From positions 9,911,427 through 9,975,426 of the forward strand of contig NC_066513.1 of assembly GCF_024679095.1 (NCBI RefSeq): a DNA stretch of 64,000 bases. Reading direction: 5' to 3'. This DNA is from Eriocheir sinensis. Lineage: Eukaryota > Arthropoda > Malacostraca > Decapoda > Varunidae. The position numbers were made by a program, and so were the translations under genes. Positions 34,570 to 47,256 of this stretch are shown in pieces (within the stretch, counting starts at the first letter, position 1; every line of letters starts with the position of its first letter). The notes beneath the pieces are model-generated. The model was not told the origin of the DNA and did no database searches. It saw only the letters and a program-made list of their open reading frames with translations.

Positions 34570-35776
34570 TTTTTTTACAACCAAAAGAGTCGGCGCAAGA
34601 TCAACAAAAAGGGTGTAGAAAAAAACCCCGCAACTTGCCGCTCCCACAAAATGAAACAGTATAGAGTAGCCAAAAAGGAGATCAATTTCGGGTGGAAAGG
34701 TGTTCTGATACAGTCTTCTTGAAAGAGGTCAAGTCATTGGCAGGAGGAAATACAGAAGAAGGAAGGCTGTTCCAGAGTTTACTAGTATCAGGGATGAAAG
34801 AGTGAAGATGTTGGTTAACTTTTGCATAAGGGGTTTGGACAGTATAGGGATGAGCAAGAGTGGACAGTCGAGTGCAGCGGGGCCGGAGGGGGACTCATGC
34901 AGTTAGCAAGTTCAGAAGAGCTGTCAACATGAAAATATCGATATAAGATAGAGAGGCAACATGGCGGCGGAATTTAAGAGGTAGAAGACTATCAGTAAGA
35001 GGAGGAGAGCTCATGAGACGAAGAGCCTTAGACTCCACTCTGTCCAGGAGAGCTGGTTGAATGGAGCCCCCCCACACGTGAAATGCATACTCCACACGAG
35101 GGCGGACAGGGTCCCTATAAATGGAAAGCATATGTGCGGGGGAGAAGAATTGGCGGAGACGATACAGGAAGCCCAACCTCGAGAAAACTGATTTAGTGAG
35201 AGATGAGATGTGAAGTTTCCAGTTGAGATTTTGAGCTAAGGATAGACCGAGGATACTTAGTGTTGAAGAAGGTGACAGCTGAGTGTTATTAAAGAATAGG
35301 GGATAGGTGTTTTGAAGATTGCGTCGAGTAGATAAGTGGAGATTTTTTTTTTGAGGTATTGAAGGACACAAGGTTCCTTTTACCCCAATCGGAAATGATA
35401 GCAAGGTCTGAGGTTAAGCGTTCTGCAGCCTCCAGTCTGGAGTCTTGTAATTCCTGTTGAGAAAGTCTTCTGTTGAAAGATGTTGAATAATGCAGAGTGG
35501 AGTCATCAGCGTATGAATGGATAGGACTGTTTGTTAAAGAAAGAAGATCATTGATAAATAACAGGAGAGTGGGTGATAGGACAGAGCCCTGTGGAACACT
35601 ACTGTTGACAAGTTTAGGGGAAGAACAGTGACCGTCTACCACAGCGGAGATAGAACGGCCGGAAAGGAAACAGGATATAAAAGGAACAGAGAGAAGGATA
35701 GAAACCGTAAGAGGGCAGTTTAGAAAGCAAAGATTTGTGCCAGACTCTATCGAAGCGCAACTGCGGAAGTTTCATG
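34570..35776 (-). pseudogene. LINE-A copy 3
   Basis: Minus strand from the T-rich 3' end (34570). RT C-terminus is at 34740-35100 (PRVEYAFHVWGGS), RT palm at 35290-35640 with SSVPQGSVLSP and [17 protein letters not shown] (intact YADD). It stops at about 35776 after an internal deletion near 35756. 5' truncated, with one or more frameshifts. 35777-35948 is unassigned. Confidence 0.85.
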
Positions 35777-35948
35777 TTATTTTGAATATCAATCGTTATT
35801 AACATGCAGTGCATTATTAAATTACCCGTTATTTCCACTTGCAGAGCCAGATGTCTTCTAATCTACCTGAAATGAGATAATTATGTGAACTTGAAATAAG
35901 TTCGAGAATGATGTGACTATGTTGTTTGATACAAGCTTGTCATCTCCC

Positions 35949-38940
35949 GTTTTTTTTTTTTTAAAGCAAAGGAGACAGGTCAAGGGCATATAAAAAAAAA
36001 ATATTAAAGAAAAAAATCACGCTATTTACTGCTCCTGAATAGAGTACAGAGGAGTGGCCAAAAAGAGAGGTCAATTTCGGGAGGAGATGTGCCCTGATAC
36101 CCTCCTCTTGAAAGAGTTCAAGTCGTAGCCAGAAGGAAATACAGATGAAGGAAGAGTGTTCCGGAGTTTACCAGCGTGAGGGATGAAAGAGTGAAGATGC
36201 TGGTTAACTCTTGCAAAAGGGATTTGGACAGTGTAGGGATGAGCATGAGTAGAAAGTCGTGTGCAGCGGGGCAGCGGGAGGGGGGAGGCATGCAGTTAGC
36301 AAGTTCAGAAGAGCAGTCAGCGTGAAAATATCGATAGAAGATAGAGAGGCAGCATCGCGACGGAATTTAAGAGGTAGAAGACTATCAGTAGGAGGAGGAG
36401 AGCTGACGAGACGAAGAGCCTTAGACTCCACTTTGTCCAGAAGAGCTGTGTGAGTGGAGCGCCCCCATACGTGAGATACATACTCCATACGAGAGCGGAA
36501 AAGGCCCCTGTATAGAGGGAAGAAAAACTGGCGGAGACGATACAGAAAGCCCTACCTAGAGAAAACTGATTTAGTGAGAGATGAGATGTGAAGTTTCAAG
36601 TTGAGATTTTGAGCTAAGGATAGACCGAGGATATTTATTGTTGAAGAAGGTGACAGCTGAGTGTTATTGAAGAATATGGGGTAAGTGTTTGGAAGATTGT
36701 GTCGAGTAGATTGGTGGAGAAATTCTTTTTCTGAGGCATTGAAAAACACAAGGTTCCTTTTACCCCAATTGGAAATGATAGCAAGGTCTGAGGTTAAGCG
36801 TTCTGCAGCCTTCAGTCTGGAGTCATGTACTTCCTGTTGGGATGGCCTTCTATTGAAAGAAGTTGAATAATGAAGAGTGGAGTCGTCGGCGTATGAGTGG
36901 ACTGTACATTTACTTATGGAAAGATCATTGATGAATAACAGGAAGAGAGCGGGCGATAGGACAGAGGCCTGTGGAACACCACTGTTGATAGGTTTAGGGG
37001 AAGAACAGGGACCGTCTACCACAGCAGAGATAGAACGGCCGGAAAGGAAACTGGAGATAAAGGAACAGAGAGGGGAATAGAATCCGAAAGAGGGCAGTTT
37101 AGAAAGCAAAGACTTTTGCCAGACTCTATCAAAGGTTTCCGATATGTCTAGCGCAACAGAGAAAGTTTCACCGAAACGGCTAAGAGAGGATGACCAAGAA
37201 TCAGTTAAGAGAGCAAGAAGATCGCCAGTAGAACGCCCCTTGCATAACCCATACTGGCGATCAGATAGAAGGTTAGAAGTGGAAAGGTGCTTTTGAATCT
37301 TCCGGTTAAGGATTGATTCAAAAGCTTTAGATAGACAGGAAAGTAAAGCTATAGGGCGGTAGTTTGAGGGATTGGAACGGTCACCCTTCTTAGGAGCAAG
37401 CTGTGCGAAGGCGTACTTCCAGCAGGAAGGAAAGGTAGATGTTGATAGGCAGAGACGAAAGAGTTTGATCAGGCAGGGTGTCAGCACGGAAGCACAGTTT
37501 TTAAGGACAATAGAAGGCACTCCATCAGGTCCATAAGCCTTCTGAGAGTTGAGGCCAGAGAGGGCATAGAAAACATTATTATGAAGAATCTTAATAACAT
37601 GCATAAAGGAGTCAGAGGGGGTATGAGTAGGAGGAGCATGCCCATAATCGTCCAGGGTGGAGTTCTTACAGCAAGTTTGAGGGAAGAGTTCAGCCTTAGA
37701 GATAGATGAGACGGCAGTGCTGCCGTCAGGGTTAACGAAAGGAGGGAAAGAGGAAGAAGTGAAATTGGAGGAGAAGTCACGGAAAGAATTGGAAAAAGCA
37801 AGGTTTTGACATTTTTTATTGATGGAAGAGGTTTTGGTAAGTTGAAGAATAGATTTGGCACGATTCCGGGCAGAGATGTAAAGATCATGGTTAGCAGGAG
37901 TGCGAAGGCTCTGGTACCTTTTGTGAGCTGCCTCTCTATCTTTAATAGCACGAGAACAATCGTGATTAAACCAAGGATTTTTAGCATGAAGAGTAGAGAA
38001 AGTACGTGGAATGTAGGCCTCCATTCCAGAAACAATCACCTCTGTGATGCGCTGGGCACAGACAGAGGTGTCTCTCTCCTGGAAGCAGTAATCATTCCAC
38101 GGGAAATCGGAAAAGTACATCTTCTGGTCGTCCCACCGAGCTGAAGCAGAATGCCAGAAGCATCGCCTCTTCGGAGGGTCCAAAGGATGTACAGGAGCGA
38201 TAGGACACGATACATAAATAAGGTTGTGATCGGAGGAGCCCAACAGAGAGAACAGCTTGACAGAGTAAGCAGAAGAATTAGAGGTAAGGAAGAGGTCTAG
38301 AATGTTGGCCCTGTCTCCAAGATGGTCGGCAATACGTGTAGGGTGCTGAACCAGCTGCTCTAGATCGGTGAGGAGAGCAAAGTTGTAGGCGTGTTCACCA
38401 GGCTGCTCAGTGAAAGAGGATGAAAGCCAAAGCTGGTGGTGAACATTGAAATCTCCCAAACTGGAGATTTCAGTGATGGGAGAGTGAGTCAAAATGTGCT
38501 CCACTTTAGAGTTCAAGTAGTCAAAGAATTTTACAAAGTTAGTAGAGTTAGGTGAGAGATAAACAGCACATATGTATTTAGAAATAGAATGACAATGAAG
38601 TCTTAGCTAGATGGTGGAAAATTCAGAGGAGTCAAGGTTGTGGGCACGAGAGCAAGTAATGTCGTTGCGCACGTAGGCGCAACATCCAGCTTTGCATTGA
38701 AGTTTAGGATAGAGATAGTAGGAGGGAACAGAGTAGAGATTGCTGTCAGTAGCCTCAGAAACCTGTGTTTCGGTGAGGAAGAGAAGGTGAGGTTTAGAGG
38801 AGGAGAGATTGTGTTCCACAGAATGGAAGTTAGAACTAAGACCACGAATGTTGCAGAAACTGATAAGGAGGTTCGAGGAGTTATCAGGACACCTCTTAAG
38901 TCGGCAGCCAGAAGGGGAGTCCTCCCTATGGGAATGTATG
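35949..38940 (-). pseudogene. LINE-A copy 4, most complete (endonuclease plus RT)
   Basis: From the T run at 35949 the minus strand carries the RT tail (36204-36488) and a 654-residue open frame (38516-36552), with the endonuclease start in another frame (38819-38607). Motifs: [12 protein letters not shown] (GDFN), [10 protein letters not shown] (SDH), then RT blocks [43 protein letters not shown] (motif A), [21 protein letters not shown] and [12 protein letters not shown] (YADD). It resembles jockey-clade ORF2. A stop separates the endonuclease start from the main frame, and a frameshift lies near 36550. No ORF1 was identified. Confidence 0.92.
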
Positions 38941-39185
38941 GGGGTTTGTATGTTACACTATATTTATCGATGCATATGACTGGTGTTTTTTGTATACATA
39001 AACATTCAAATATGTTATTGAAAAAAATAGCTTGGCTGTCTATCACAACAGTTGATTTTCACGTATTCCCGAACTAGAAATGCGCAGGTACCACGTCCAT
39101 GGAAAATCCCGCTCTGTTGACTAACAGATGAAATAAAACAGACTATCGTCTGGACGATAGGGTATGTGGTCTGGGTATCTATGTA

Positions 39186-40505
39186 AATCTCTGTAAATCT
39201 GAGAAGAGACAAGGAGAGGTATGGCAGAAGTCTTGTTGAGAACGTCGAGGGTCATTTCAGTGCAAATGACCTCTGACCTGACTACTGAGCCCTGAAGAAC
39301 CTCTGCTCTTGGTCTCTCTCTCAAGCTTTGGAGTGAGTACTTTGAGCAGTTGTTCACGGTAGATGCTCAAATTGAGCAGCCCCTAACCAATAGTAACAAC
39401 AGTAGTAGTAGTAACTGTTGATCCACCCATTGGCAAAAGCCTCTCTGGAGAAAATCAGAGGGGCTGTGGCAAGGTTTGGGGCTGGAAAGGTAACTGGTGT
39501 TTGTAACATCAGTGTGGAACTCATTAAATCTGGAGGTGAGCCCATACATGATCCGCGAGTTGCATGAGGTCTTGAACTACAGTATTGTAATCTGGTACAA
39601 TAGTACCTCCTGATTGTAACAACTACAGTGGTATTACACTGGTCAGTGTCAAGCATTGGTGAAGTTGACGAGGCTTGAGCAGTCTGGGTTTACGCCTTGT
39701 AAGTCAATAACTGACCCTCGTGAACTGGTGGACTGTCAACGTGAGGTTCGACAAGGGACGCTTGCAGCCTAAGTCGATCTCAAGAAGGCATTTGATTCAG
39801 TGCACCGTGAAGCACTCTCCGGCAACTTTGTGGGATTCCTTCAAGGATCATTGCTCTATTAACTGGTCTTTACTCTGAGTCAGAGTGTGCTGTGAAATGT
39901 GTGCTGGGGAGGGGCGTATCCAACTTTTCTTTCCTGAAAACACAAGCGAGGCTTGGGTGTCTCTTTCCCCTATTGCTTTCAACACTTATATGGACTGAAT
40001 ATTAGGCAGAGTTGTGGAGCAAAGTCATTGTGGAGCATCTGTTGGCAATGCCAAGGTCACTGATCTGCTTTGCCGATGATGCAGTAACCTTCATCAAGTT
40101 GCTGGAGGCTCTGGTAATGGGTCTACAGGCCCTACACGAGAAGGCAAAGCCTTTGGAAATGCTGGTCACCTTTGCCACTACTAAGATACAAGTGTTTGGA
40201 AGCTCACTGGATGAAAAAGTTATGTGTGTTTATGCATGTGTAAAGAACATTGATATCTTGGAAAATTTCACATACATTTGTAGCTCACTAAGCATACATA
40301 ACACTGCAGCAATGCAAAGTGCCCATGACGTATGTCGTTAGTAAGATCAGAGGAGCTGTCAGCACGAGCATAAAGCTAAATGACAAAAATGATTGCAACC
40401 TTGTGGCAGAGCTGGTTGCAAATATAAGATGCACATTAGCAATGCTGGCAAACACGGGAGTGGTAGATAATTTTATGAACTGAAAATTACACTAACTCAT
40501 ATTGA
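39186..40505 (+). pseudogene. LINE-C RT copy 3
   Basis: Colinear with copy 2 (24088-25515) from GAGAAGAGACAAGGAGAGG onward: QVDLKKAFDSVHREAL at about 39770, CFADDAVTF at about 40070, and C-terminal sequence to ATTGAGTCATGAC. It is interrupted at 40513 by the 9.1-kb insertion. The continuation, found after 49671, is CTATTCAAAGTCGACAAAAGG. Dead. Confidence 0.82.
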
Positions 40506-40513
40506 GTCATGAC
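40506..40513. repeat. Target-site duplication GTCATGAC (left)
   Basis: Pairs with 49664-49671. The paralogous site at about 25510-25518 reads GAGTCATGATTATTCAA without insertion, giving the empty-site sequence. Confidence 0.85.
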
Positions 40514-40771
40514 ATAGACTCCTTGACGGGTAAATATTAGGCGGGCAAACTCTCAAAAAAAAATTAAGGCGTTCTGACTTTATTTTTTTCCTAGCCTCAC
40601 CAAATTTTGCATGTAGCCCCCCACTGGTAATGCGCATGGACCCATGAAGTCACATTTTCATTTCAGTTCGCTTTAGTATCAATAAGATATAGAAAACATT
40701 TAAGCACCGCTAAAACACGACACTAACATCCCTTCTGCCCGTTCAGTTTCTGCATTTTAAAGCCACTCTTG

Positions 40772-40777
<6 letters not shown>

Positions 40778-40802
<25 letters not shown>
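40778..40802. repeat. (GA)n microsatellite
   Basis: A short pure GA tract inside the outer 8-bp-duplication element. A second, longer one is at 41083-41133. Confidence 0.95.
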
Positions 40803-40806
<4 letters not shown>

Positions 40807-41078
40807 TCATACTAAAAATATTAGCCTAATGCATCTCCGGATCGATTTCTTTCGCGGTGAATGCATTTATAGATATACTTTTATTTTTTTTATTTTTTAC
40901 TTATTATCCTTATCTCTTATCCAATTTCATGCTCCCTGTTACTTATATCAAACACCAGTTCTGAATAGCTATCTGTAATACATTATTCACTCATAAGGCC
41001 ACGAAGAATTTATAAGAGAGATGGTGGTATTTTTTTAAGGATGTGAGGAAACCAGTGTTGTAGGTGGAATTCATGAAG

Positions 41079-41137
<59 letters not shown>

Positions 41138-41154
41138 ATTTCGCTTAAGAAAAA

Positions 41155-41430
41155 CGTTACTACAAAATAATAGCCTAGTTTTCTTAAATGCAAAATAATA
41201 ACTTAGTATTCGTAAATGCAAAATAATTGCCTAGTTTCATAAATGCAAAATAATCGCTTAGTATTCTTAAATGCAAAATAATAGGTTATTATTCTTAAAT
41301 GCAAAATAATAGCCTAGTGTTCCTAAATGAAAGATAATAGTTTAGTATTCCTAAATGGAAAATAATAGCCTAGATTCCTAAATGCAAAATAATAGCTTAG
41401 TATTCCTAAATGCAAAATAGCCTAGCCTCC
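41155..41430 (+). repeat. 28-bp minisatellite, left part
   Basis: About ten units of ATTCCTAAATGCAAAATAATAGCTTAGT with point variation. The array continues in the same orientation at 48973-49270, on the other side of the nested transposon. Confidence 0.92.
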
Positions 41431-42014
41431 TAATAGCCCAGGAGCATTAGTGTTGAACCGGGAAAAAAATGTAGAAAGCTGATTTTTTCATGAAATCTAT
41501 CTAGTAACATGGTACAAAGTCCCCTAAAATACAGGCTGTGGAAAATTCACAATCCAAGATGACCGTTGATGAGTCGACCGGACACCAGAAAAACACTAAA
41601 AATGTAATAACTTTGTTACTATTCATCAGAGAGAGATTATTTTGGGGTCTAACCCTATGTTTTTGTGGGCAAGGAGTGTAAATATACCGTTAGAAATTCA
41701 ATCTAAGCTTTACTTTCAAAATAACCATGTGCTGTCTCAAGAAATTATTCTGCCAAATTGCAGAACTACCATTAGTAATCTGGTTCACAAAAATGGCACA
41801 AGATTAAATTAACGAAATCCAATTTCAGTAGGATGCTAACCGCTACAAACTGTGAAACATACAATACATGGAAAGGCATATCCATACAGCATATATATCA
41901 AGAAGCAAATAATACAACAAAGAAACCATTGGTCATGTCTGACAGGTACCAAATGCGAGTACATTTATGTCATAATATTTACAACACAATTCTAGTTTCA
42001 ACCCTCATTTGAAT

Positions 42015-43748
42015 CTATGGATTGGCTGTTGTTACATGTCCTTCCAATACACGAGGAACACATCTCAGTGCAAAATAGCCCAGCTCTGTAACAAATGCAT
42101 TTTTTCCACATCCTACTTTGCAGCTACATGAGATCATTCGCAACACCCGATCAGGTGCCACAGGTTGGTTTGTTGCAACTGGAAGCAACCTGCCATCTTG
42201 TACTTTCCATCCCCATTCAGTAGGTGCCAGCTCATTTCCAGACCACTGCTGCACTGCTAAGTAGGCCCGATATGAATGATATTTGGTGGCAGCTGATGTT
42301 GGTAGCAGGCTCTCTAAGTTGACTCCACTTGAGTACACAGATTTTCTACCAACCTGCCTCATGTACAGTACATACCGAAGCATATCCAGAGAGGTGGACT
42401 GAACTGTCCCATACAGTTTTAGCAAAAATTGTTCTCCAACTCTTGCCAGCTCTTCATGACTTGATGAAGGCTGATGAAACACATCCAGCATTCCCCATTC
42501 GTTCCTGCCTCCAATAATGGACACTGCCTTCCTCTTACCTACATCGTATAAGGCTGAAACAGTATCACAGCCTGTTATAGCATGTAGGAACATGAGATTG
42601 GTTTTAAGGTTGGGACTGATGGCCTGTTGAATAGCATTTATGCTGTAAACTGATGATGGATCACGTTCAAATATCATGAAAATGTTCATATCTCTAGTTG
42701 CCTGGGCAGTGAGCATCACCAGCAAATCAGTATCCTTCCCAACAACTACAACTGGTCGTTCATGGTCACCAGCTGCTGCAGTCAGTGATGTGGCTACAAC
42801 GAGATGATCTGCATCTGCAGTGCTCTGCTAACAGTTCACACCATTAGACTTAATTTTTTTTTTCATGAGTATACCAATCAGCCGCTGCTTGTTCTTACTG
42901 TTTGCCAGGAATGACGTTTGGGATGTGGTAGGCACTATGTCCACCTCAAATATAATATCTGCAGATGCATTCTGGACTGCTCTCCTGTGTTGTTCTAGTG
43001 CTTTTGTTGATATGGTGCAGTCGTATCCATCAAATATGATTGTTGAGCCCCTTCCATAATGATTAAGAACATGTGTCACATAGGTGTCACACACCTTTCC
43101 ATATGTAGCGTTATATGACCAAGTTATACTGTGTAAGAGGTGGCCACCATCAATAATGAATTGTGAGTTCTCGGGGATCTGTAACTGGTCATTCACCTTT
43201 GACTTCAGCATAATGGCAAGGACACTTTTGGTGTTTTTGCGCATCATCCCATGATGAAAAAGGGAGGGAGGGTGGGTCCCAAATTCATAACAAAGGACAT
43301 CCCGCATTTCATTATGATGCTTCATAATACATGTCACACGCATGAAAAGAACGGCTGCGTTGACTTCCACACTCTGTCCTCTTATAGGAACTTGAGACCT
43401 AGCGCTGCTGATTGGCAAAACCCTGTCTTTTCGCTTCATTTTCTGATCAGCATAGTTGTGTCCTGTCATTGCTTCTGCTCCAGCTTTCCCCACTGTGTAT
43501 GATTCATCAGCATTTGCTGTAGTATTAGCAACTTCACCAGTGAAAATACAGACAAGAGATTCATACCCTTGATATGAGAATGGGGGATGTGTAGAAAGCC
43601 AATTAATGAAAGTTTCACAATCCTGACTGTCACGTGCTGTTCTGGATGGACGTAAATCAGTATGCTGGTCTGATGTGCTGCTATGAACACCACAGAAGTT
43701 TTCCAGTGCATTGCAGAGAGGAACACATTTTGGAGTTAAAAGACCCAT
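42015..43748 (-). pseudogene. XPG/FEN1-like nuclease region of the Academ-like element
   Basis: One frame from 43748 to 42015, broken by a single TAG (42830-42828). XPG/FEN1 landmarks in order: IIDGGHLLHS-type N block (FIIDGGHLLHSI, about 43160), FDGYDCTISTKALEQHRRA (about 43040-42985, like FEN1 FDG..P..K....R), then VVVVGKDTDLLVMLTA (about 42755-42710) and FLHAITGCDTVSALYDVGKRKAV (about 42600-42535, the helix-hairpin region, like GCDY...GIGPKRAV). The C-terminus has TSAATKYHSYRAYLAVQQW, PTEWGW and the start of a Cys cluster, CSCKVGCGKN. The following Cys residues are lost, so the motif is degenerate. Presumed role in live relatives is transposon DNA processing. Confidence 0.8.
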
Positions 43749-44447
43749 TTGGTCACAGTGCTATCAGTTATTCCCCTACCACGAGCCAGTCCACCAGATG
43801 TCTTCAATAATCTCGTGAGTTCTTGCTCAATTATTTGGTCTGTAAAATTCCCACTCCAAAACGTATCACTTCTTCGTATTGTTAAGTAACCATGCTTGGA
43901 GAAATTTAGAAATTCAGTTTCACCCATGATTTCAGGTAGCTTCTTCATTGAGTCAAGATACAGACGTGATGATTTAGCATAAGCAGTATGGCCTGCTGCA
44001 TGGAATATTGGGATCATTTACTCACAGCATGAAGATGCAAATGCCAGTCTCCTGTGCGCTCTGCTCTGATAAAGAGCATAATTACTTGCACCTGCTTTAA
44101 ATACTGGATCCATAACTTGCCTGTACGACTTTGTCTAGCAGCATCTGCCATGAGATCATGTAAAATATGAGTCAGCTGCTGAACTACCTCTTCATTCATA
44201 ATGCTACTCATGTCACACTCCCTGGCAAGGAGCATTATTTGAACAGAGCAAAACTGACTGATATCCATTCCACTCAGACAAGCTGGTGTCTGTAGTAAGA
44301 TCCTCACAAGAGCAGCTGCTGTGAGTAAATGGGCACGAAGAGCTCTTGCATATGCATGCCCTGTCACCACATGATTCACTGTGTTCGGCGCATAGACTGT
44401 CTCCCATAGACTCTCCAAACCACTACCGCCCATTATAGGCGTCTTCC
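43736..44447 (-). pseudogene. Upstream coding of the Academ-like element, frameshifted
   Basis: Two overlapping frames, 44433-44014 and 44017-43736, continue the nuclease frame upstream with small frameshifts at the overlaps. The first begins near IMGGSGLESLWETVYAPN and GHAYARALRAHLL; the second has FLNFSKHGYLTIRRSDTFWSG. This arrangement is what I recall of a widespread uncharacterised invertebrate protein family with an XPG-like C-terminus. Coding breaks at about 44447, where foreign sequence begins. About 300 residues expected between this point and the N-terminal part are absent. Confidence 0.68.
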
Positions 44448-44530
44448 ATTTGGCACAAAACCCGGAACCAGGTCCGGGGTTAAACCCAGACCCAGGTCCG
44501 GGTTTTCGCGCCGTAAATGGAACGCATTTA
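44443..44530. repeat. Short hairpin, MITE-like
   Basis: CTTCCATTTGGCACAAAACCCGGAACCAGG and the reverse complement of GGTCCGGGTTTTCGCGCCGTAAATGGAACGC pair imperfectly across about 88 bases. It sits exactly where the Academ-like coding frame is broken. Confidence 0.55.
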
Positions 44531-44754
44531 GGCGGATATATATGTAAACAAACATTCTTCCTCTTCTTCTTTTGACCTGTCCTCCTCCTCTCGGACGTCT
44601 CTCCTGTTTATTCACACACTTTTCCTTTCAATTGTGCTGTGTAGCTTAATTTTTCTTCACTGCAATACACTATCACACTTTACTTTTCAGTTTGTTGCTG
44701 GAATAACTTACTGACATTGCTTATCCGTGCACTTATTCAAGTATTTGTGCCATT

Positions 44755-45065
44755 TTTTCCCAGCACTGCATCTCCATCCGACACGTACTGTGCGATTGCC
44801 CCGTTGTCCTCCTTTAGCCTCTTAGCCCACTCCTCCCTGGTGCTACTAATAACTCCCCTCTCTGCCTCTCATAGTTGATGCATTCTACTATTAGGTGTTC
44901 CACTGATTCTTTCTCCCCTGTCCTACAGCTACAGTTCTGGTTTCCCCCTTCCCTGTTCCTGCCATTTATAGCTGCGGGGTTCTCGTTCTTGCTTTAAACA
45001 TCAGCTTGCTCCCCCAGTCTCCTACATGCTAGTCTACTCCCTCTAGCTTCTGTGTCTTGCTGTAC
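44755..45065 (-). pseudogene. Non-LTR RT C-terminal fragment
   Basis: The minus strand reads NCSCRTGEKESVEHLIVECINYERQR and EDNGAIAQYV across a frameshift. This is the Cys/His block (C-x-C...HLI-EC) common at LINE RT C-termini. Clade not determined. Confidence 0.6.
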
Positions 45066-45496
45066 CATCTTAATGTCGACTCTTTTACTCTAAAATTCAT
45101 AGGCCTAACCTAGGCAGATAGCACACCACCTGTTCATCTTCCCTATCAGGCTGATGGATAAATGGGTTTTCCGGGAAAGCAAACTCTTTTAACTTAGACA
45201 TTAGATACTTGCTTGTGTCCCAGGGTAATAGGTTCTCACTTGACGCAGACTTAAGGGCCAGAGACAAATAAGCGCTGATGAACAACACACTTGTGAGACC
45301 AACACTAGCATGCTGCTCCATAGTGTGGGATCCTTACACACTCACACACACAAATATTTATAAGTTAGCACTAATCAACACCAAGGTGGCTCGGTTCATT
45401 ATAAACAATGAACTTGAACACCAGGCATCATAACACAGATCAAACAACAGATTAATATGTAACCTCTTCACATGTGCAGACAAGCACACACTTAAA

Positions 45497-45770
45497 ATGA
45501 TGTACAAGATCACATACACTTACATTGACATTAACCCACACACATACTTACAGGACGCAAACAGTCAGCGTACTTGTAACACACTCGGCCAAAAATGCCA
45601 AACATATCACACTAACACTGACGCATGTACAGACTCATACTTTCCACGCACCACACGTGACTGGAACAGCCTCCCTCTACAGACTTTAGACTGCGATACA
45701 ATAGACTAATTCAGAAAACAAATACACATTCACTTGTCACAACACACCAAGACTAACTACTAATACACCT
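45497..45770 (+). pseudogene. LINE 3' terminal coding fragment
   Basis: YFPRTTRDWNSLPLQTLDCDTI followed by FRKQIHIHL is the typical last segment of many LINE RT proteins (FPRTIRDWN-LP). It is followed by an AT/AC-rich 3' part. 45780-46298 is otherwise unassigned. Confidence 0.65.
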
Positions 45771-46298
45771 ATTCACTTCCCTTCCCTACACACTCGGCAC
45801 CCCAGTTCCCCCAGCAGCCAACATAAATATCCGTGTTATGCACCTGTACTGGTGCCCTGTGCATTACTTGTCAAGATCAAGACAACACACATCTTATGAA
45901 ATACCTCCAACTTTACCTAAAGATAACACTGCTGAACTATAACTCCCTCATTCACTCAGCACAAATAGGGTCATGAAAATCAAGATCAATTCTATCCTCC
46001 GGCATAACAAAATGAAGCAAAACAACTGTACAAATGCATTTATTTAACTAATAAAAACATTGAGCACAATTAACAACAGGTACAAAATTTGTTTTTTTTC
46101 TTCTTATTACACAGATTAATCGAGAAAGAAACTGAATTTCAAGACATTGCTGGGTTCCCAGGTGTGATTGGGGACATTGATGGAACATGTTGAGACTCGA
46201 AATAAAAAAATACATGAAACTATTAATAATTATGATTATCATAACTGGGTACATGTTAACTTTACAGTTTTGACTCACTCTAAGATTAGAAGAAACTA

Positions 46299-46450
46299 AT
46301 AATGACACCTACAGAGTTTGTGACTTGAGCAAGTTGATAAATCCTGCCAGGAGGTACTCAGGATGAAAGGGGGCCCTGCATGGAGACTTGTCCGGAGGGA
46401 CCCTCGGACTTGGCGTTGTAGGGTGGGTGAGGCGACGCGCCCCCCAGCGT
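46299..46450 (+). pseudogene. LINE-C 3' end fragment
   Basis: GAGTTTGTGACTTGAGCAAG, TCCTGCC(A/G)GGAGGTACT and GTCCGGAGGGACCC..GGCTTGGCGT match the 3' end of the copy at 55058-55200. Confidence 0.75.
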
Positions 46451-46647
46451 TTGCCACCTTTGATAGATGACTGTATATTGATAATCCAAATTGGATACTT
46501 TCTACAACAATTGGAATACTATTCATGCCTTCAAATTATACCTCGGCAACAAAAATATGATGGAATATAATTTTAAACAAAATGTCATTTAGGAAACTTA
46601 ACATATTTGGACCTATAGCCGCATAATTAGTTATCTTGTACTTATCT

Positions 46648-46742
46648 TGAACCCGCGACAAGCGTGACGGGAGAGCCACTCCTTACCGAGTCGGCCAAAG
46701 AGGTACCCCACTCGCCTCATCAGGCCTAGTTGCCGCACTACA
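46648..46742 (-). mobile_element. tRNA-like SINE head fragment
   Basis: On the minus strand TTTGGCCGACTCGGTAAGGAGTGG (A-box-like) is followed by CGCGGGTTCAAG (B-box-like) about 35 bases later. Spacing fits a tRNA-derived promoter. It is not a folded canonical tRNA gene. 46743-47084 shows nothing further. Confidence 0.5.
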
Positions 46743-47084
46743 ATCTAAGGCAACTGAACCTTACTTGATGGATAGCAATCTACTGCTGCTAGATTAGCAA
46801 TTGATTATCATTTAAATATAATATTGAATTGTTACTGCTTCACTCATTGATAATCTAACCTAACTGGTATTTTTTTGAGATATCAGTGACCCAAATAACA
46901 CAATAAAGTCACTGAAACAAACGATTCATCCTTACAATATGCATAAATGGGGGTTACCAATGATGATGAAAATGAACTAGTAGCCTACCCATGGTTAAAA
47001 TAATAATAATGAATAGCAAATCAACATGTATTGGCAATAAACACGTCAGTCACCGTAAGGTAAAGTTGTGGGGCATACGCTATA

Positions 47085-47256
47085 GCAGCGCGTGGCCTCG
47101 GTGCTCATCTCCGTCGCATTGGCCATTGAGCCTGTGGTGAGGGAGGGAGCCCATTACCCCGGGACATAGGGCCAGTGTGACATCAGGGTGGGTGCTATTC
47201 TGTATAAAACACAGCCGTCGCGTTTCACTCCCCTCCCTCGCCCGACCACAAAACCC
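47085..47256 (-). mobile_element. SINE-2 fragment truncating the Academ-like N-terminal ORF
   Basis: GCGTGGCCTCGGTGCTCATCTCCG..TTGGCC.TTGAGCCTG.GGTG..GGGA matches the 3' part of SINE-2 (25738 and 49868 copies). The last ~60 residues of the 460-residue ORF read through it. Confidence 0.65.

Noticed and set aside
45097..45321. 74-residue minus ORF with a hydrophobic stretch
   Set aside because: Flanked by LINE fragments in the debris that interrupts the Academ-like gene; no motif or splice signals.
47080..47256. C-terminal ~60 residues of the 460-residue ORF as real protein
   Set aside because: They are encoded by a SINE-2 fragment that truncates the gene.
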